Of a DNA stretch of 64,000 nt, positions 18,365 to 26,700 are shown piece after piece. Position 1 is the first letter of the stretch. Every line of letters begins with the position of its first letter. Both the position numbers and the translations under genes were made by a program. The notes under the pieces are model-generated. The model was not told the DNA's origin, ran no database searches, and saw nothing but the letters and a program-made list of their open reading frames with translations. Source of the DNA: an uncultured Pelagibacteraceae bacterium (lineage in GTDB: Bacteria > Pseudomonadota > Alphaproteobacteria > Pelagibacterales > Pelagibacteraceae); NCBI GenBank assembly GCA_902533445.1, contig CACALX010000004.1, positions 1 to 64,000 on the forward strand, in the 5' to 3' direction.

Positions 18365-18421
18365 ATGTTGAAGATATAATTTTTGGTGATTTAAACAAAT
18401 GTTAATTTGTCCTAAACTTAC

Positions 18422-19609
18422 CTACGAACGAAGCTTTTTTTTATGAAAATTGATAAATCTTTCAACGTTAGATTTATTAAATGACTTGTTTTCTTCAAAT
18501 GAGACTTTTTTCATTGAATAGGCACCGCTATTAGTAACTCTTGATTGGATTGTAATATTACCTTTATATAATTTAAGTTTAACTGAGCCATTAACCTTGT
18601 TTCTTTTCAGATCTACAATTTTTTGAAGTTTGAATCTTTCTTTTGAATACCAATAACCATTATAAATAAGTTCAGCATATCTTGGCATAATCTGGTCTTT
18701 TTTATGCATTATTTCTTTATCTAAAGTTACAGACTCTATTGTTCTATGCGCATGGATTAACAAAGTTCCACCTGGTGTTTCATACACACCTCGAGACTTT
18801 ATTCCAATAAATCTATTTTCAACTAAATCGACTCTTCCTATACCATTTTTTCCAGCAACATTGTTCAGCTTTTCTAATAGTTTAGAAGGAGACATTTTTT
18901 TTCCATTAATTGCAAAGGGATCTCCATTTTTAAAATTGATGGTAACAAATGAAGGCTTGTTTGGAGCTTTCTCAGGAGAAACCGTTCTTTGGTAAATAAA
19001 TTCTGGTGCAGAATTTTTTGGATTCTCTAATACTTTCCCTTCAGTTGATGTATGAAATAAATTGTCATCTACTGAAAAAGGGGGGGCACCTTTTTTATCT
19101 TTTGGTATTGGTATCCCATTTTTTTTTGCATAGTTAATTAAATCAGTTCTTGATTTTAATTTCCAAATTCTCCATGGAGCAATAATTTTTATTTTTGGTC
19201 CAAAGTAATGATAGCCTAATTCAAATCTCACTTGGTCGTTTCCTTTTCCTGTAGCACCATGTGATACTGCATTAGCTTTAAATTTTTTAGCAACTCTTAT
19301 TTGGTCTTTTGCAATCAAAGGCCTAGCAATAGAAGTTCCCAAAAGATACACTCCTTCATAAATTGCATGTCCTCTAATCATCGGATAAACGTAATCTTTT
19401 ACAAAAACATCTTTTAAATCTTGGATAATAATATTTTTGACACCAAATTTTTTTGCATTCTTAAAAATTTTTTTTCTATCGATTTCTTGACCAACATCAG
19501 CGGTGTAACAAATTACTTCAGCGTTATAATTTTCTTGAAGCCATTTTAAAATTATGGACGTATCTAAACCGCCTGAGTAGGCAAGTACAATTTTATTTTT
19601 TGATTTCAT
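18422..19609 (-). CDS. argG: Argininosuccinate synthase
   Basis: Joins citrulline and aspartate with ATP to make argininosuccinate in arginine synthesis. The 395-residue length is standard. Visible are the PP-loop LAYSGGLDTSIILKWL (9-24), TADVGQEID, HGATGKGNDQVRFE (118-131) and VENRFIGIKSRGVYETPGG (261-279). It is four bases downstream of the IalB-like gene on the same strand, which may reflect compaction rather than function. Confidence 0.97.
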   Translation of the reverse strand: MKSKNKIVLAYSGGLDTSIILKWLQENYNAEVICYTADVGQEIDRKKIFKNAKKFGVKNIIIQDLKDVFVKDYVYPMIRGHAIYEGVYLLGTSIARPLIAKDQIRVAKKFKANAVSHGATGKGNDQVRFELGYHYFGPKIKIIAPWRIWKLKSRTDLINYAKKNGIPIPKDKKGAPPFSVDDNLFHTSTEGKVLENPKNSAPEFIYQRTVSPEKAPNKPSFVTINFKNGDPFAINGKKMSPSKLLEKLNNVAGKNGIGRVDLVENRFIGIKSRGVYETPGGTLLIHAHRTIESVTLDKEIMHKKDQIMPRYAELIYNGYWYSKERFKLQKIVDLKRNKVNGSVKLKLYKGNITIQSRVTNSGAYSMKKVSFEENKSFNKSNVERFINFHKKKLRS

Positions 19610-19613
19610 TTAA

Positions 19614-20123
19614 TTATGTACAAGCTTTTTTTGATGCGTTGTAAGCTTTGGTAAATCCAAGTAAAGAATAATGATCAATTGTTTGAGATCCATTTTGATT
19701 GTAACCGGTAATCATTATTCTTGATCCCTTCTTCATTCTACTAATCATTTTTACTTCAGTTTTATTATTAGCAATCCATGCAAAACCCTGTTGCATTATA
19801 TCAAACTTAAATTTGTTCTTTCCAGATGCAGCAATTACAGAATTCTTGTTATTAAATTCATATCCAGGAGTAACACTTACTTCATTTGAAATATTTTCTT
19901 CTGGTCTAAAAGTTACAAATAATTTAGCATCTCTTTTGTTTGATTTTGGTGCTTGAAGCACAGGTACTGATTGAGCAAAACATACTTTGCCATCAGGTTC
20001 ATATGCCACCATTGCCTCCCAATCTTTATATTTACCAATTTTTTTTACTTCCTGAGCAAATAGATGATTTGAACTTAAGATAAATATAGTTGATAAAATT
20101 ATTATTTTTTTAATTAAGGACAT
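19614..20123 (-). CDS. Invasion-associated locus B (IalB)-family secreted protein
   Basis: A 169-residue protein with a signal peptide (residues 1-23, ending HLFAQ). The mature part begins KKIGKYKDWEAMVAYEPDGKVCFAQS, the typical WxxxC start of IalB-like proteins, and ends with a Cys-containing KKACT that may pair with it. These proteins are periplasmic in alphaproteobacteria and of unclear role outside Bartonella. Its start overlaps the end of the aldo/keto reductase gene by 10 bp. Confidence 0.87.
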   Translation of the reverse strand: MSLIKKIIILSTIFILSSNHLFAQEVKKIGKYKDWEAMVAYEPDGKVCFAQSVPVLQAPKSNKRDAKLFVTFRPEENISNEVSVTPGYEFNNKNSVIAASGKNKFKFDIMQQGFAWIANNKTEVKMISRMKKGSRIMITGYNQNGSQTIDHYSLLGFTKAYNASKKACT

Positions 20124-21148
20124 GGGTTTGGATAAATTGTTTGAACTTGATTGATTTCTTCAATGACATCATTAGATAAATTTACATTTACACTTTCTAT
20201 ATCTGATTTCAACTGCTCCATTGTAGTTGCACCTATAATTACACTTGTCATAAATTCTTGAATTTCACAGAATTTAATAGACATTTGAGACATATTTAAA
20301 TCGTGTTTCTCACAGATTTTAAAATAAAGTTCTACAGCAGCCTCTGTGTTAGGTTTTCTATATCTTGTCCAAAAATCAAAGTCTCTTTCCATTCTTGATC
20401 CTTTAGGAAAATTTTTATTTCTGTATTTTCCAGTTAAGTATCCACTTGCTAGAGGTGAATATGCAAGGCATCCAATTTTTTCTCTAATAGAAACCTCGGC
20501 TAATCCTACTTCATAAGATCTATTTAGTAAGCTGTATGGATTTTGAATAGACATCATTCTTGGTAAATTTTTTTCTTTTGATTGCTGCAAATAATTTAAC
20601 GCTCCCCAAGGTGTTTCGTTTGAAAGACCAACGTATCTTATTTTCCCAGCTTTAATATATTTATCTAATTCCCCAAGAACATCTTCAAATTTATTCCAAT
20701 CATTTTCTTTATGGACGTAACCAAGTCTTCCAAAATTATTTACATTTCTTTCTGGCCAATGCAGTTGATATAAATCAATATAATCTGTTTTAAGTCTTTT
20801 GAGACTATTGTTCAAAGCCGACTCCAAGTTAGGACCTGTAAAACTATTTTCTCCGTTTCTTAAATAATCTCTTGCTGGACCAGCAACTTTAGTAGCTAGA
20901 ATAACTTCTTTTCTTTTTTTTGTTTTTTCAAACCAATTACCAATTACTTCTTCAGTGTCCCCATAAGTTTCTTTACGAGGAGGAACTGCATACAATTCAG
21001 CAGTATCCCAAAAATTTACTCCATTGCTTAAAGCAAAGTCCATTTGTTCAAATGCTTCATCTTGAGTATTTTGTTCTCCCCAAGTCATTGTACCGAGACA
21101 TATTGTACTTACATCAAGATCCGTATTTCCCAATTTTTTGTAATTCAT
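20114..21148 (-). CDS. Aldo/keto reductase (Tas-like)
   Basis: A 344-residue TIM-barrel NAD(P)H oxidoreductase. GNTDLDVSTICLGTMTWG (7-24), FWDTAELYAVPPRKETYG with catalytic D48 and Y53, the catalytic lysine in ATKVAG, and DYIDLYQLHWPER with the active-site His match the Tas/YajO branch. Substrate unknown. It is the first gene of a minus-strand run with the IalB-like gene and argG, starting 77 bp from the divergent BI-1 gene. Confidence 0.92.
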   Translation of the reverse strand: MNYKKLGNTDLDVSTICLGTMTWGEQNTQDEAFEQMDFALSNGVNFWDTAELYAVPPRKETYGDTEEVIGNWFEKTKKRKEVILATKVAGPARDYLRNGENSFTGPNLESALNNSLKRLKTDYIDLYQLHWPERNVNNFGRLGYVHKENDWNKFEDVLGELDKYIKAGKIRYVGLSNETPWGALNYLQQSKEKNLPRMMSIQNPYSLLNRSYEVGLAEVSIREKIGCLAYSPLASGYLTGKYRNKNFPKGSRMERDFDFWTRYRKPNTEAAVELYFKICEKHDLNMSQMSIKFCEIQEFMTSVIIGATTMEQLKSDIESVNVNLSNDVIEEINQVQTIYPNPCP

Positions 21149-21175
21149 TAATGTTTTATGTTAACTTTTTATTAA

Positions 21176-21208
21176 TCTTTTAAGGTGTCTTGAATAATTA
21201 TTAAAAGA
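21176..21208 (+). promoter_or_regulatory. Hairpin in the leader of the BI-1-family gene
   Basis: TCTTTTAA (21176-21183) and TTAAAAGA (21201-21208) form a perfect 8-bp inverted repeat around a 17-base loop, ending 17 bases before the BI-1 gene start. A 'ybhL' leader motif has been described for genes of this family in alphaproteobacteria; I cannot say whether this hairpin is the same element. In A+T-rich DNA such repeats can also arise by chance. Confidence 0.35.
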
Positions 21209-21225
21209 CTATTATATATCATATT

Positions 21226-21987
21226 ATGAAATTTGATAAAAATGGAATAATAAACAGAGCAAAAGCAGCGCAACAAACTACTGCTGTAATGGATGAAGGC
21301 TTAAGAGCCTACATGTTAAAAGTTTATAACTACATGGCAACAGGTGTGTTGTTAACAGGGATTATCGCACTAATAACATTTAAGATGTCAGTTGTAACTG
21401 ATCAATCAGGTGCAATTGTTGGATTAACACAAATGGGGAACGCGATTTATTTATCAGGGCTTAAATGGTTGGTAATGTTAGCTCCTTTAGGTATCGTTTT
21501 TTATATGAGTTTTGGAATTAATAAGATGAGTGCTTCAAAAGCTCAAACAACATTCTGGGTGTTTGCAGCTTTAATGGGTCTTTCATTGTCTTCAATCTTA
21601 TTAGTTTATACCGGTTTGAGTGTTACTAGAGTGTTCTTCATAACTTCAGCGACTTTTGGAGCTATGAGTATTTATGGTTATACAACAAAAAGAGATTTAA
21701 CAAAATTTGGATCATTTTTAATGATGGGATTGATTGGTATAATTATTGCATCAATCGTTAATATTTTCCTAAAGTCTTCAATGATGTACTTTGTAATCTC
21801 AATTTTAGGTGTTTTAATTTTCGTAGGTTTAACAGCTTACGATACTCAAAAAATTAAAAACATGTATGTTGCTAGTGACTCTGGTGAAATCGTTGGAAAA
21901 AAAGCTGTAATGGGAGCTTTAACGTTATATCTAGACTTTATTAATCTATTTATAATGTTGTTAAGACTTTTTGGTCAAAGACGATAG
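21226..21987 (+). CDS. Bax inhibitor-1 / YccA-YbhL family membrane protein
   Basis: A 253-residue protein with a soluble N-terminus containing MDEGLRAYMLKVYNYMATGV (24-43), typical of bacterial BI-1 proteins, then about seven membrane helices. The C-terminal part has FVGLTAYDTQKIKNMY (210-225) and LTLYLDFINLFIMLLRLFG, the conserved last helices holding the di-aspartyl pH/calcium sensor region. Probably a pH-sensitive calcium leak channel by family knowledge. Single gene, convergent with the DUF2794 gene with one base between stops. Confidence 0.93.
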   Translation: MKFDKNGIINRAKAAQQTTAVMDEGLRAYMLKVYNYMATGVLLTGIIALITFKMSVVTDQSGAIVGLTQMGNAIYLSGLKWLVMLAPLGIVFYMSFGINKMSASKAQTTFWVFAALMGLSLSSILLVYTGLSVTRVFFITSATFGAMSIYGYTTKRDLTKFGSFLMMGLIGIIIASIVNIFLKSSMMYFVISILGVLIFVGLTAYDTQKIKNMYVASDSGEIVGKKAVMGALTLYLDFINLFIMLLRLFGQRR

Positions 21988-21988
21988 T

Positions 21989-22333
21989 TTATTTTTGAAG
22001 TTTCTTCCAATTAGTATTTTTAAGTAAAGACTTAAGTTCGTAAGAATTTTTTAAAATCTTACCGCTTGTATCTGTGATTAGATATTTTAAATTTTTATTT
22101 TTTGGCTTAAAATTTTTACAGATTTTATAGAGTGCATTTTCTGCTGCATTCCTAAATACACTAAAGCTAACTTGTTTGCTTGATATGTTGAGACCATAGT
22201 CTTTCCAAGAGCCTTCGGAAACCATCTTTGCATAAAGATCTAAAATAATTTTAAGCTCATCTTTCTCAAAAAATTGTTTTTCCTCTATTTTATTATGTGG
22301 ATTGTTTACTACTAATCTTAAGTTATTACGCAT
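21989..22333 (-). CDS. DUF2794 protein
   Basis: A 114-residue protein with FEKDELKIILDLYAKMVSEGSWKDYGL (23-49) and VSFSVFRNAAENALYKICK, the DUF2794 pattern found across alphaproteobacteria. Function unknown; it is small, soluble and basic. Its start overlaps the end of the septation-protein gene by 8 bp, an association I regard as typical of compact operons. Confidence 0.85.
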   Translation of the reverse strand: MRNNLRLVVNNPHNKIEEKQFFEKDELKIILDLYAKMVSEGSWKDYGLNISSKQVSFSVFRNAAENALYKICKNFKPKNKNLKYLITDTSGKILKNSYELKSLLKNTNWKKLQK

Positions 22334-22877
22334 CTATTTTATGTTTATTTATTAAAGGTATCTGAAATCCAGTAAAAACTATTGTTATTGGAAGCATTCC
22401 CCATACTTTAAAATTGACCCAAAATTCTTCAGTTTGTGTTCTCCAAATAAATTCATTTAATAATGCAAGACCAAAGAAAAAAAACATCCATCTTCGATTT
22501 AAAATTTCCCATCCAATATCTGACAAAGGTAGTGATTTACCCATAACTTTTTTAAGCACTGGTTCTTTCGTAAAGTATTTTCCAAAATATAAAGCCAAAG
22601 CAAACATGATATTTATTATTGTTGGTTTTACATAAATAAATATTGGATCATTAAAGTAGATAGTGAGACCTCCAAAAAAAGTTATTAAAATTCCACTTAA
22701 CAAAGGCATCGGTGGTATTTTTTTTTCAAAAAACCAAACAACAGCTAATGCAATAATAGTTGCAACTATTAAGGGTGGAATTGCCACTGATAAATTTTTC
22801 CCACTATTGTAATAATAGAAAAAAAATATTGCTAGAGGTCCAAAATCAGTAACAAATTTTAAAAAAGATTTATTCAC
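22326..22877 (-). CDS. yciB: Septation protein A (inner membrane-spanning YciB)
   Basis: A 183-residue protein with about five hydrophobic helices. KFVTDFGPLAIFFFYYY (6-22), GLTIYFNDPIFIYVKPTIIN (71-90), FGLALLNEFIWRTQTEEFWVNFKVWG (about 134-159) and FTGFQIPLINKH are hallmarks of the IspA/YciB family. It acts in the cell envelope; loss affects division or envelope integrity in some species. It leads the two-gene unit with DUF2794 and is divergent from hspQ with an 87-bp gap. Confidence 0.93.
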   Translation of the reverse strand: MNKSFLKFVTDFGPLAIFFFYYYNSGKNLSVAIPPLIVATIIALAVVWFFEKKIPPMPLLSGILITFFGGLTIYFNDPIFIYVKPTIINIMFALALYFGKYFTKEPVLKKVMGKSLPLSDIGWEILNRRWMFFFFGLALLNEFIWRTQTEEFWVNFKVWGMLPITIVFTGFQIPLINKHKIDA

Positions 22878-22929
22878 TTAAAAGATATTAACATATTTGC
22901 CACATCACAAAACATTAATATTTTTTACA

Positions 22930-22957
22930 TTGATTTTTATTTTTAAATACCCATACT
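22930..22957 (+). promoter_or_regulatory. Possible heat-shock (sigma-32-like) promoter of hspQ
   Basis: Just before hspQ the sequence reads TTGA (22930-22933), 16 bases, then CCCATACT (22950-22957), close to the sigma-32 consensus (TTGAAA and CCCCATnT). If used, transcription would begin only a few bases before or at the ATG at 22965, giving an almost leaderless mRNA. The match is short and A+T-rich context makes chance similarity possible. Confidence 0.35.
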
Positions 22958-22964
22958 AACCATC

Positions 22965-23285
22965 ATGGCAATCCAAAAAGCTAAATTTTCAATCGGAGAT
23001 ATTGTTAAACATAAGCACTTCGAATTTAGAGGTGTCATTTACGATGTAGATTTCGAGTTTAACAATTCAGAGGAATGGTATCAATCTATTCCAAAAAATG
23101 TTAGACCAAGAAAAGATCAGCCTTTTTATCATTTACTTGCTGAAAATGATGAAATTACTTACGAAGCCTATGTTTCAGAACAAAATCTTTTGATGGACGA
23201 TTCAGATGAGCCTATAAAACATCCGTTAATTGAAGAAATTTTTTCAGGTAAAAAAGGCTCTAGTTACTTCAAGCTTTCTAATTAG
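22965..23285 (+). CDS. hspQ: Heat shock protein HspQ (YccV-like)
   Basis: A 106-residue protein with FSIGDIVKHKHFEFRGVIYDVDFEF (8-32), YQSIPKNVRPRKDQPFYHLL (about 43-62) and YEAYVSEQNLL, all standard for HspQ/YccV, a hemimethylated-DNA-binding fold. In enterobacteria HspQ is a specificity factor for Lon protease. A single-gene unit with its own upstream region; downstream lie 178 bp with two inverted repeats before the ccm operon. Confidence 0.95.
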   Translation: MAIQKAKFSIGDIVKHKHFEFRGVIYDVDFEFNNSEEWYQSIPKNVRPRKDQPFYHLLAENDEITYEAYVSEQNLLMDDSDEPIKHPLIEEIFSGKKGSSYFKLSN

Positions 23286-23326
23286 TTATCATTATTCAAA
23301 CACATTTATTTCCAATCTAGGCCACA

Positions 23327-23345
23327 CTAATTTTTTATAAATTAG
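23327..23345 (+). repeat. Inverted repeat 1 between hspQ and ccmC
   Basis: CTAATTT (23327-23333) and AAATTAG (23339-23345) form a perfect 7-bp hairpin with a five-base loop. It sits 42 bases after the hspQ stop. The stem is entirely A/T except for one pair, so alone it would be weak; it is listed because a much stronger inverted repeat follows directly. Confidence 0.5.
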
Positions 23346-23351
23346 TTATAT

Positions 23352-23416
23352 TCTGATCAAGAGTGTTAAAAGTTAATCTTTCTTTATTATCTCCCCCCTC
23401 TTCATTCTTGATCAGA
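23352..23416 (+). promoter_or_regulatory. Long-range inverted repeat upstream of ccmC
   Basis: TCTGATCAAGAGTG (23352-23365) pairs with CATTCTTGATCAGA (23403-23416): 14 pairs, one of them a G-T wobble, around a 37-base loop with a pyrimidine run (CTCCCCCCTC). Both arms contain the self-complementary TGATCA, so each could also be a protein-binding half site. It lies 47 bases before the ccmC start. It could be a leader RNA of the ccm operon or an operator pair; it does not look like a classic terminator because the loop is long and no strong T run follows. Confidence 0.6.
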
Positions 23417-23463
23417 TAATTTTTCACAATAGTATTTTTAAAATAAATCCCTAAATTAGAGTT

Positions 23464-24171
23464 ATGTTTAAACTTTTAGAGCCAAATAAAATTTTTCAAA
23501 TTACCTCGAAAGCACCAAAATATGTTTTATTTTTATTCGTTATTGTTCTATCTGTTGGATTGGTTGAGGCACTCATATTGTCTCCAGAAGATTACAAGCA
23601 GAGTGACGCTGTTAGAATTATGTATGTTCATGTTCCCGCCGCATGGATTTCTCTTGGAATTTTTTCTTCGATAACTGTTTTGTCAATTTCAGGATTTATT
23701 TTTAAAAACAAAAATTTTTTTTTAATATCCAAAAGTTTAGCGCCATCAGGCTTTGTTTTTAATATTATTGCTTTGGTAACAGGTTCTATTTGGGGGAAAC
23801 CTACTTGGGGTACATGGTGGGCCTGGGATGCGAGGATTACTTCTATGTTAATTTTAGCTCTATTTTATGCTTTATACTTAATCACTTGGAGAATTTATGA
23901 AAATGAAGAAAAAGTTTTTAAAATCTCAACTTTTATTACCATTCTTGGAATTATTAATGTGCCAATAATTAAGTACTCGGTTGATTGGTGGAATACACTT
24001 CATCAACCTGCCTCAATAAATATCTTGTCTAAAAGCTCAATTCATTCATCAATGCTTTATCCTTTATTGATAATGACTGCGGCATTTGCTCTATTTTCGT
24101 TGTTAATTTTCTTAATGAAATATAATACAGAATTGATAAAAATAAAAAATAAAGGTTTAGATAGATTATGA
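23464..24171 (+). CDS. ccmC: Heme exporter / heme-handling protein CcmC
   Basis: Integral membrane protein of the cytochrome c maturation system I that loads heme onto CcmE. The 235-residue protein has six helices, the heme-handling WWD segment WGKPTWGTWWAWDARIT (about 115-131), and conserved histidines in VHVPAAW (57-63) and in NTLHQPASI. First gene of ccmCDEFGH here; ccmA and ccmB are not adjacent. Its end overlaps the ccmD start (ATGA). Confidence 0.96.
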   Translation: MFKLLEPNKIFQITSKAPKYVLFLFVIVLSVGLVEALILSPEDYKQSDAVRIMYVHVPAAWISLGIFSSITVLSISGFIFKNKNFFLISKSLAPSGFVFNIIALVTGSIWGKPTWGTWWAWDARITSMLILALFYALYLITWRIYENEEKVFKISTFITILGIINVPIIKYSVDWWNTLHQPASINILSKSSIHSSMLYPLLIMTAAFALFSLLIFLMKYNTELIKIKNKGLDRL

Positions 24172-24395
24172 TTAACGAATTATTATTTATGAATGGTTAT
24201 GCAGTATACGTTTTATCTGCATTTGGTTTTACTTTATTAAGTTTCTTAAGTTTATATTTAGTAACAAAAGTTCAATTTATTAAAGAACAAAATAAATTTG
24301 TTGCTAAATTTGGATCACTTAACACTGAACAAGCTAATTCTGCAAAATCACAAAGAATAAATAAAGAAATTTTAGCTGAGGCAACAAATAACTAA
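24168..24395 (+). CDS. ccmD: Heme exporter protein CcmD
   Basis: A 75-residue protein with one membrane helix. FMNGYAVYVLSAFGFTLLSF (7-26) matches the CcmD pattern GxYxxYVWxAYG. CcmD stabilises the CcmABC complex with holo-CcmE. The C-terminal tail after the helix is longer than in many CcmDs and polar (residues 36-75). It lies between ccmC and ccmE as in other ccm operons. Confidence 0.88.
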   Translation: MINELLFMNGYAVYVLSAFGFTLLSFLSLYLVTKVQFIKEQNKFVAKFGSLNTEQANSAKSQRINKEILAEATNN

Positions 24396-24405
24396 TTTTT
24401 GATCG

Positions 24406-24825
24406 ATGTATGGTCGAAAAGTTAAGTTTAGATTTCTATTTGTTTCGACTATTTTATTAATTTTAATATTAACTGTTTTTTTAGTTCTAAAATCTTTAGA
24501 AGAAAACGTTGTTTATTTTCAATCTCCTTCAGAGATTAAGTCATTAACTGAGCTGACAAATAATAAAATCAGAGTAGGTGGAATGGTTAAAAAAAATTCT
24601 ATTAACATGAATTCTGATGAAGTGAATTTTATCATTACAGATTTTAAAAATGAGATTAATGTTACTTATTCAGGTGCTGTTCCAAATTTATTTGAAGAAG
24701 GAAAAGGAGTTGTGGCTGAAGGAGTTTTGAAAGACAGAAATTTCTTTTCAGCAACGAAAATTTTAGCAAAGCATGATGAAAATTATATGCCTCCAGAGGT
24801 TAAAGCTGCATTGGAGGAAAATTAA
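24406..24825 (+). CDS. ccmE: Periplasmic heme chaperone CcmE
   Basis: Carries heme covalently bound to a histidine and passes it to CcmF/CcmH. The 139-residue protein has an N-terminal membrane anchor (about 8-27), a beta-barrel with [11 protein letters not shown], and the C-terminal [16 protein letters not shown] in which H126 of the HDENY motif is the heme-binding residue. It starts 10 bases after ccmD and ends directly before the TTG start of ccmF. Confidence 0.95.
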   Translation: MYGRKVKFRFLFVSTILLILILTVFLVLKSLEENVVYFQSPSEIKSLTELTNNKIRVGGMVKKNSINMNSDEVNFIITDFKNEINVTYSGAVPNLFEEGKGVVAEGVLKDRNFFSATKILAKHDENYMPPEVKAALEEN

Positions 24826-26700
24826 TTGATTTATAGCGTTGTTGGATACTATGCACTGATTTTAGGGTTAATTAGTGGTTCAATTTTGACTTATTTTTCA
24901 GTTCAAAATTTTAGAAATTCAGTAATTTTAGATACTAAAATATTATCATTATCATTTTTACAATTATTTTTTGTTGTAATTAGTTTTTTTGGTTTAGTTT
25001 TATCTTTTGTAGTTTCAGATTTTAGCAACGAAACTGTATTTAATAATTCCCATACTACCAAACCTTTATTTTACAAAATTACAGGGACTTGGGGAAACCA
25101 CGAAGGTAGTTTGTTGTTGTGGTTGTTGGTTTTAACATTATTCGTCTTCATTTTTTTATTAAGGACAAATAATCAATCAATAAAATATAAAATTCTAACA
25201 ACAATATTCCAGCAAATAATAATCATTGGTTTTTTTATATTTTTATTAAAAACTTCTAATCCATTTAATTATTTATTCCCAATTCCCGAGGAAGGTTTAG
25301 GTTTAAATCCAATATTACAAGATCCTGCATTAGCAATTCATCCACCTATTTTATATTTAGGTTATGTTGGTTCATCAATAATATTTTCTTCTGCACTAGC
25401 AGCCACCTCTTTAAGAATGGTTTCAGGAAGCTGGGCAACTCATATTAAAAATTGGACTTTAGTTTCTTGGATTTTTTTGACATTAGGAATTTTACTGGGT
25501 TCTATTTGGGCTTATTATGAGCTTGGATGGGGAGGATTTTGGTTTTGGGATCCAGTTGAAAATGTATCTCTTATGCCTTGGTTAGCATTAACCACATTAT
25601 TACATTGCATATTAGTTTTAGAGAAAAGATCGATTTTAACTTCTTGGGTTATAATTTTATCTATTACTACATTTACACTTAGTATGTGTGGAACTTTCTT
25701 AGTTAGATCAGGTATCCTTAATTCAGTTCATACTTTCGCTAACGACCCAGAAAGAGGTCTATTTATATTAATATTTTTGTTTGTTCTAATTTTTATTTCT
25801 TTATTTATTTTTTTCTTTTTTCATAAAGAGGATCAAAAGAATTCAATAAATCTTTTTTGGTTAAGTAAAGAAAGTGCAATCATATTGAATAATTGGTTCA
25901 TGATGTATTTTTTATCTGTTGTTTTAATTGGTACAGTGTATCCAATTTTTTTAGATGTAATTTCTTCAGAAAAAATATCAGTCGGTCCACCGTTTTATCA
26001 TAAACTAATTATCCCTTTCTTAATTCCATTTTTAATCGCTATGGCAATTGGACCTCAAATGAAATGGATTAAATCTAACTTAGAGAGTAAAAAAATTCTT
26101 ATATTTTTATTATTTATATCGATTTTAATATCTTATTTGGTTGTTAAAAATTTTGATAAAAATTTACTTGTAAATACTATTTTAATCTCAAGTGCATTTT
26201 ATTTGTTTTTTATTACTGTAAGGGATTTTTTTACAAAAAAATTTAAAAACATTTCTCAAAATATCGCTCACTTTGGATTTAGCTTATTAATTTTAAGTAT
26301 TTTATTTAATAATTTACTTTCTAGTGAAGTAATTGCCAATCTTAAAATTGGTGAAAGTTATGAAAACTCAAAATTTAAAATTATACTTGAAGATGTAAAT
26401 CAGAGAAGTGAAAAAAATTACAACTCAGTAGTAGCAAATTTTAAAATAATTTCTTCAGATGGAAAAATTAATAAAATGTCTCCAGAGTTAAGAATTTATA
26501 ATCAGCCAAATATAGTAACTAGTGAAGCTGATATTAAAACTTCTTTAATGAAAGATAAATTTATTGTCATAAACTTAGTGCAAAATCAGGAATATTTTAA
26601 TGTTAGATATCAAGAAAAACCCTTTATGCTTTGGATATGGGTTTCAGTATTATTATTAAGTATGGGTGGAATATTAAGTTTTTTTAAAAAGAGAATATGA
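24826..26700 (+). CDS. ccmF: Cytochrome c heme lyase subunit CcmF
   Basis: Large polytopic protein (624 aa) that ligates heme to apocytochrome c. GTWGNHEGSLLLW (88-100), the WWD domain WGGFWFWDPVENVSLMPW (233-250) and conserved histidines in HPPILYLGYVG and NSVHTFANDP are clear. The chosen start is a TTG immediately after the ccmE stop; the residues that follow (YSVVGYYALILGLI) are the usual CcmF beginning. The stop overlaps the next gene (ATGA). Slightly shorter than the ~650 residues common in the family. Confidence 0.96.
   Translation: MIYSVVGYYALILGLISGSILTYFSVQNFRNSVILDTKILSLSFLQLFFVVISFFGLVLSFVVSDFSNETVFNNSHTTKPLFYKITGTWGNHEGSLLLWLLVLTLFVFIFLLRTNNQSIKYKILTTIFQQIIIIGFFIFLLKTSNPFNYLFPIPEEGLGLNPILQDPALAIHPPILYLGYVGSSIIFSSALAATSLRMVSGSWATHIKNWTLVSWIFLTLGILLGSIWAYYELGWGGFWFWDPVENVSLMPWLALTTLLHCILVLEKRSILTSWVIILSITTFTLSMCGTFLVRSGILNSVHTFANDPERGLFILIFLFVLIFISLFIFFFFHKEDQKNSINLFWLSKESAIILNNWFMMYFLSVVLIGTVYPIFLDVISSEKISVGPPFYHKLIIPFLIPFLIAMAIGPQMKWIKSNLESKKILIFLLFISILISYLVVKNFDKNLLVNTILISSAFYLFFITVRDFFTKKFKNISQNIAHFGFSLLILSILFNNLLSSEVIANLKIGESYENSKFKIILEDVNQRSEKNYNSVVANFKIISSDGKINKMSPELRIYNQPNIVTSEADIKTSLMKDKFIVINLVQNQEYFNVRYQEKPFMLWIWVSVLLLSMGGILSFFKKRI

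Noticed and set aside
20920-21183. Plus-strand open frame inside the aldo/keto reductase gene
   Set aside because: It is the mirror of a well-conserved coding region, has no recognisable protein pattern and crosses the divergent gap; other opposite-strand frames in tsaD, acs, leuB and mmsA were rejected for the same reason.
23352-23416. Intrinsic terminator of hspQ
   Set aside because: The loop is 37 bases and the stem is followed by only a short T run, so a regulatory or leader role seems more likely; a weak terminator function cannot be excluded.
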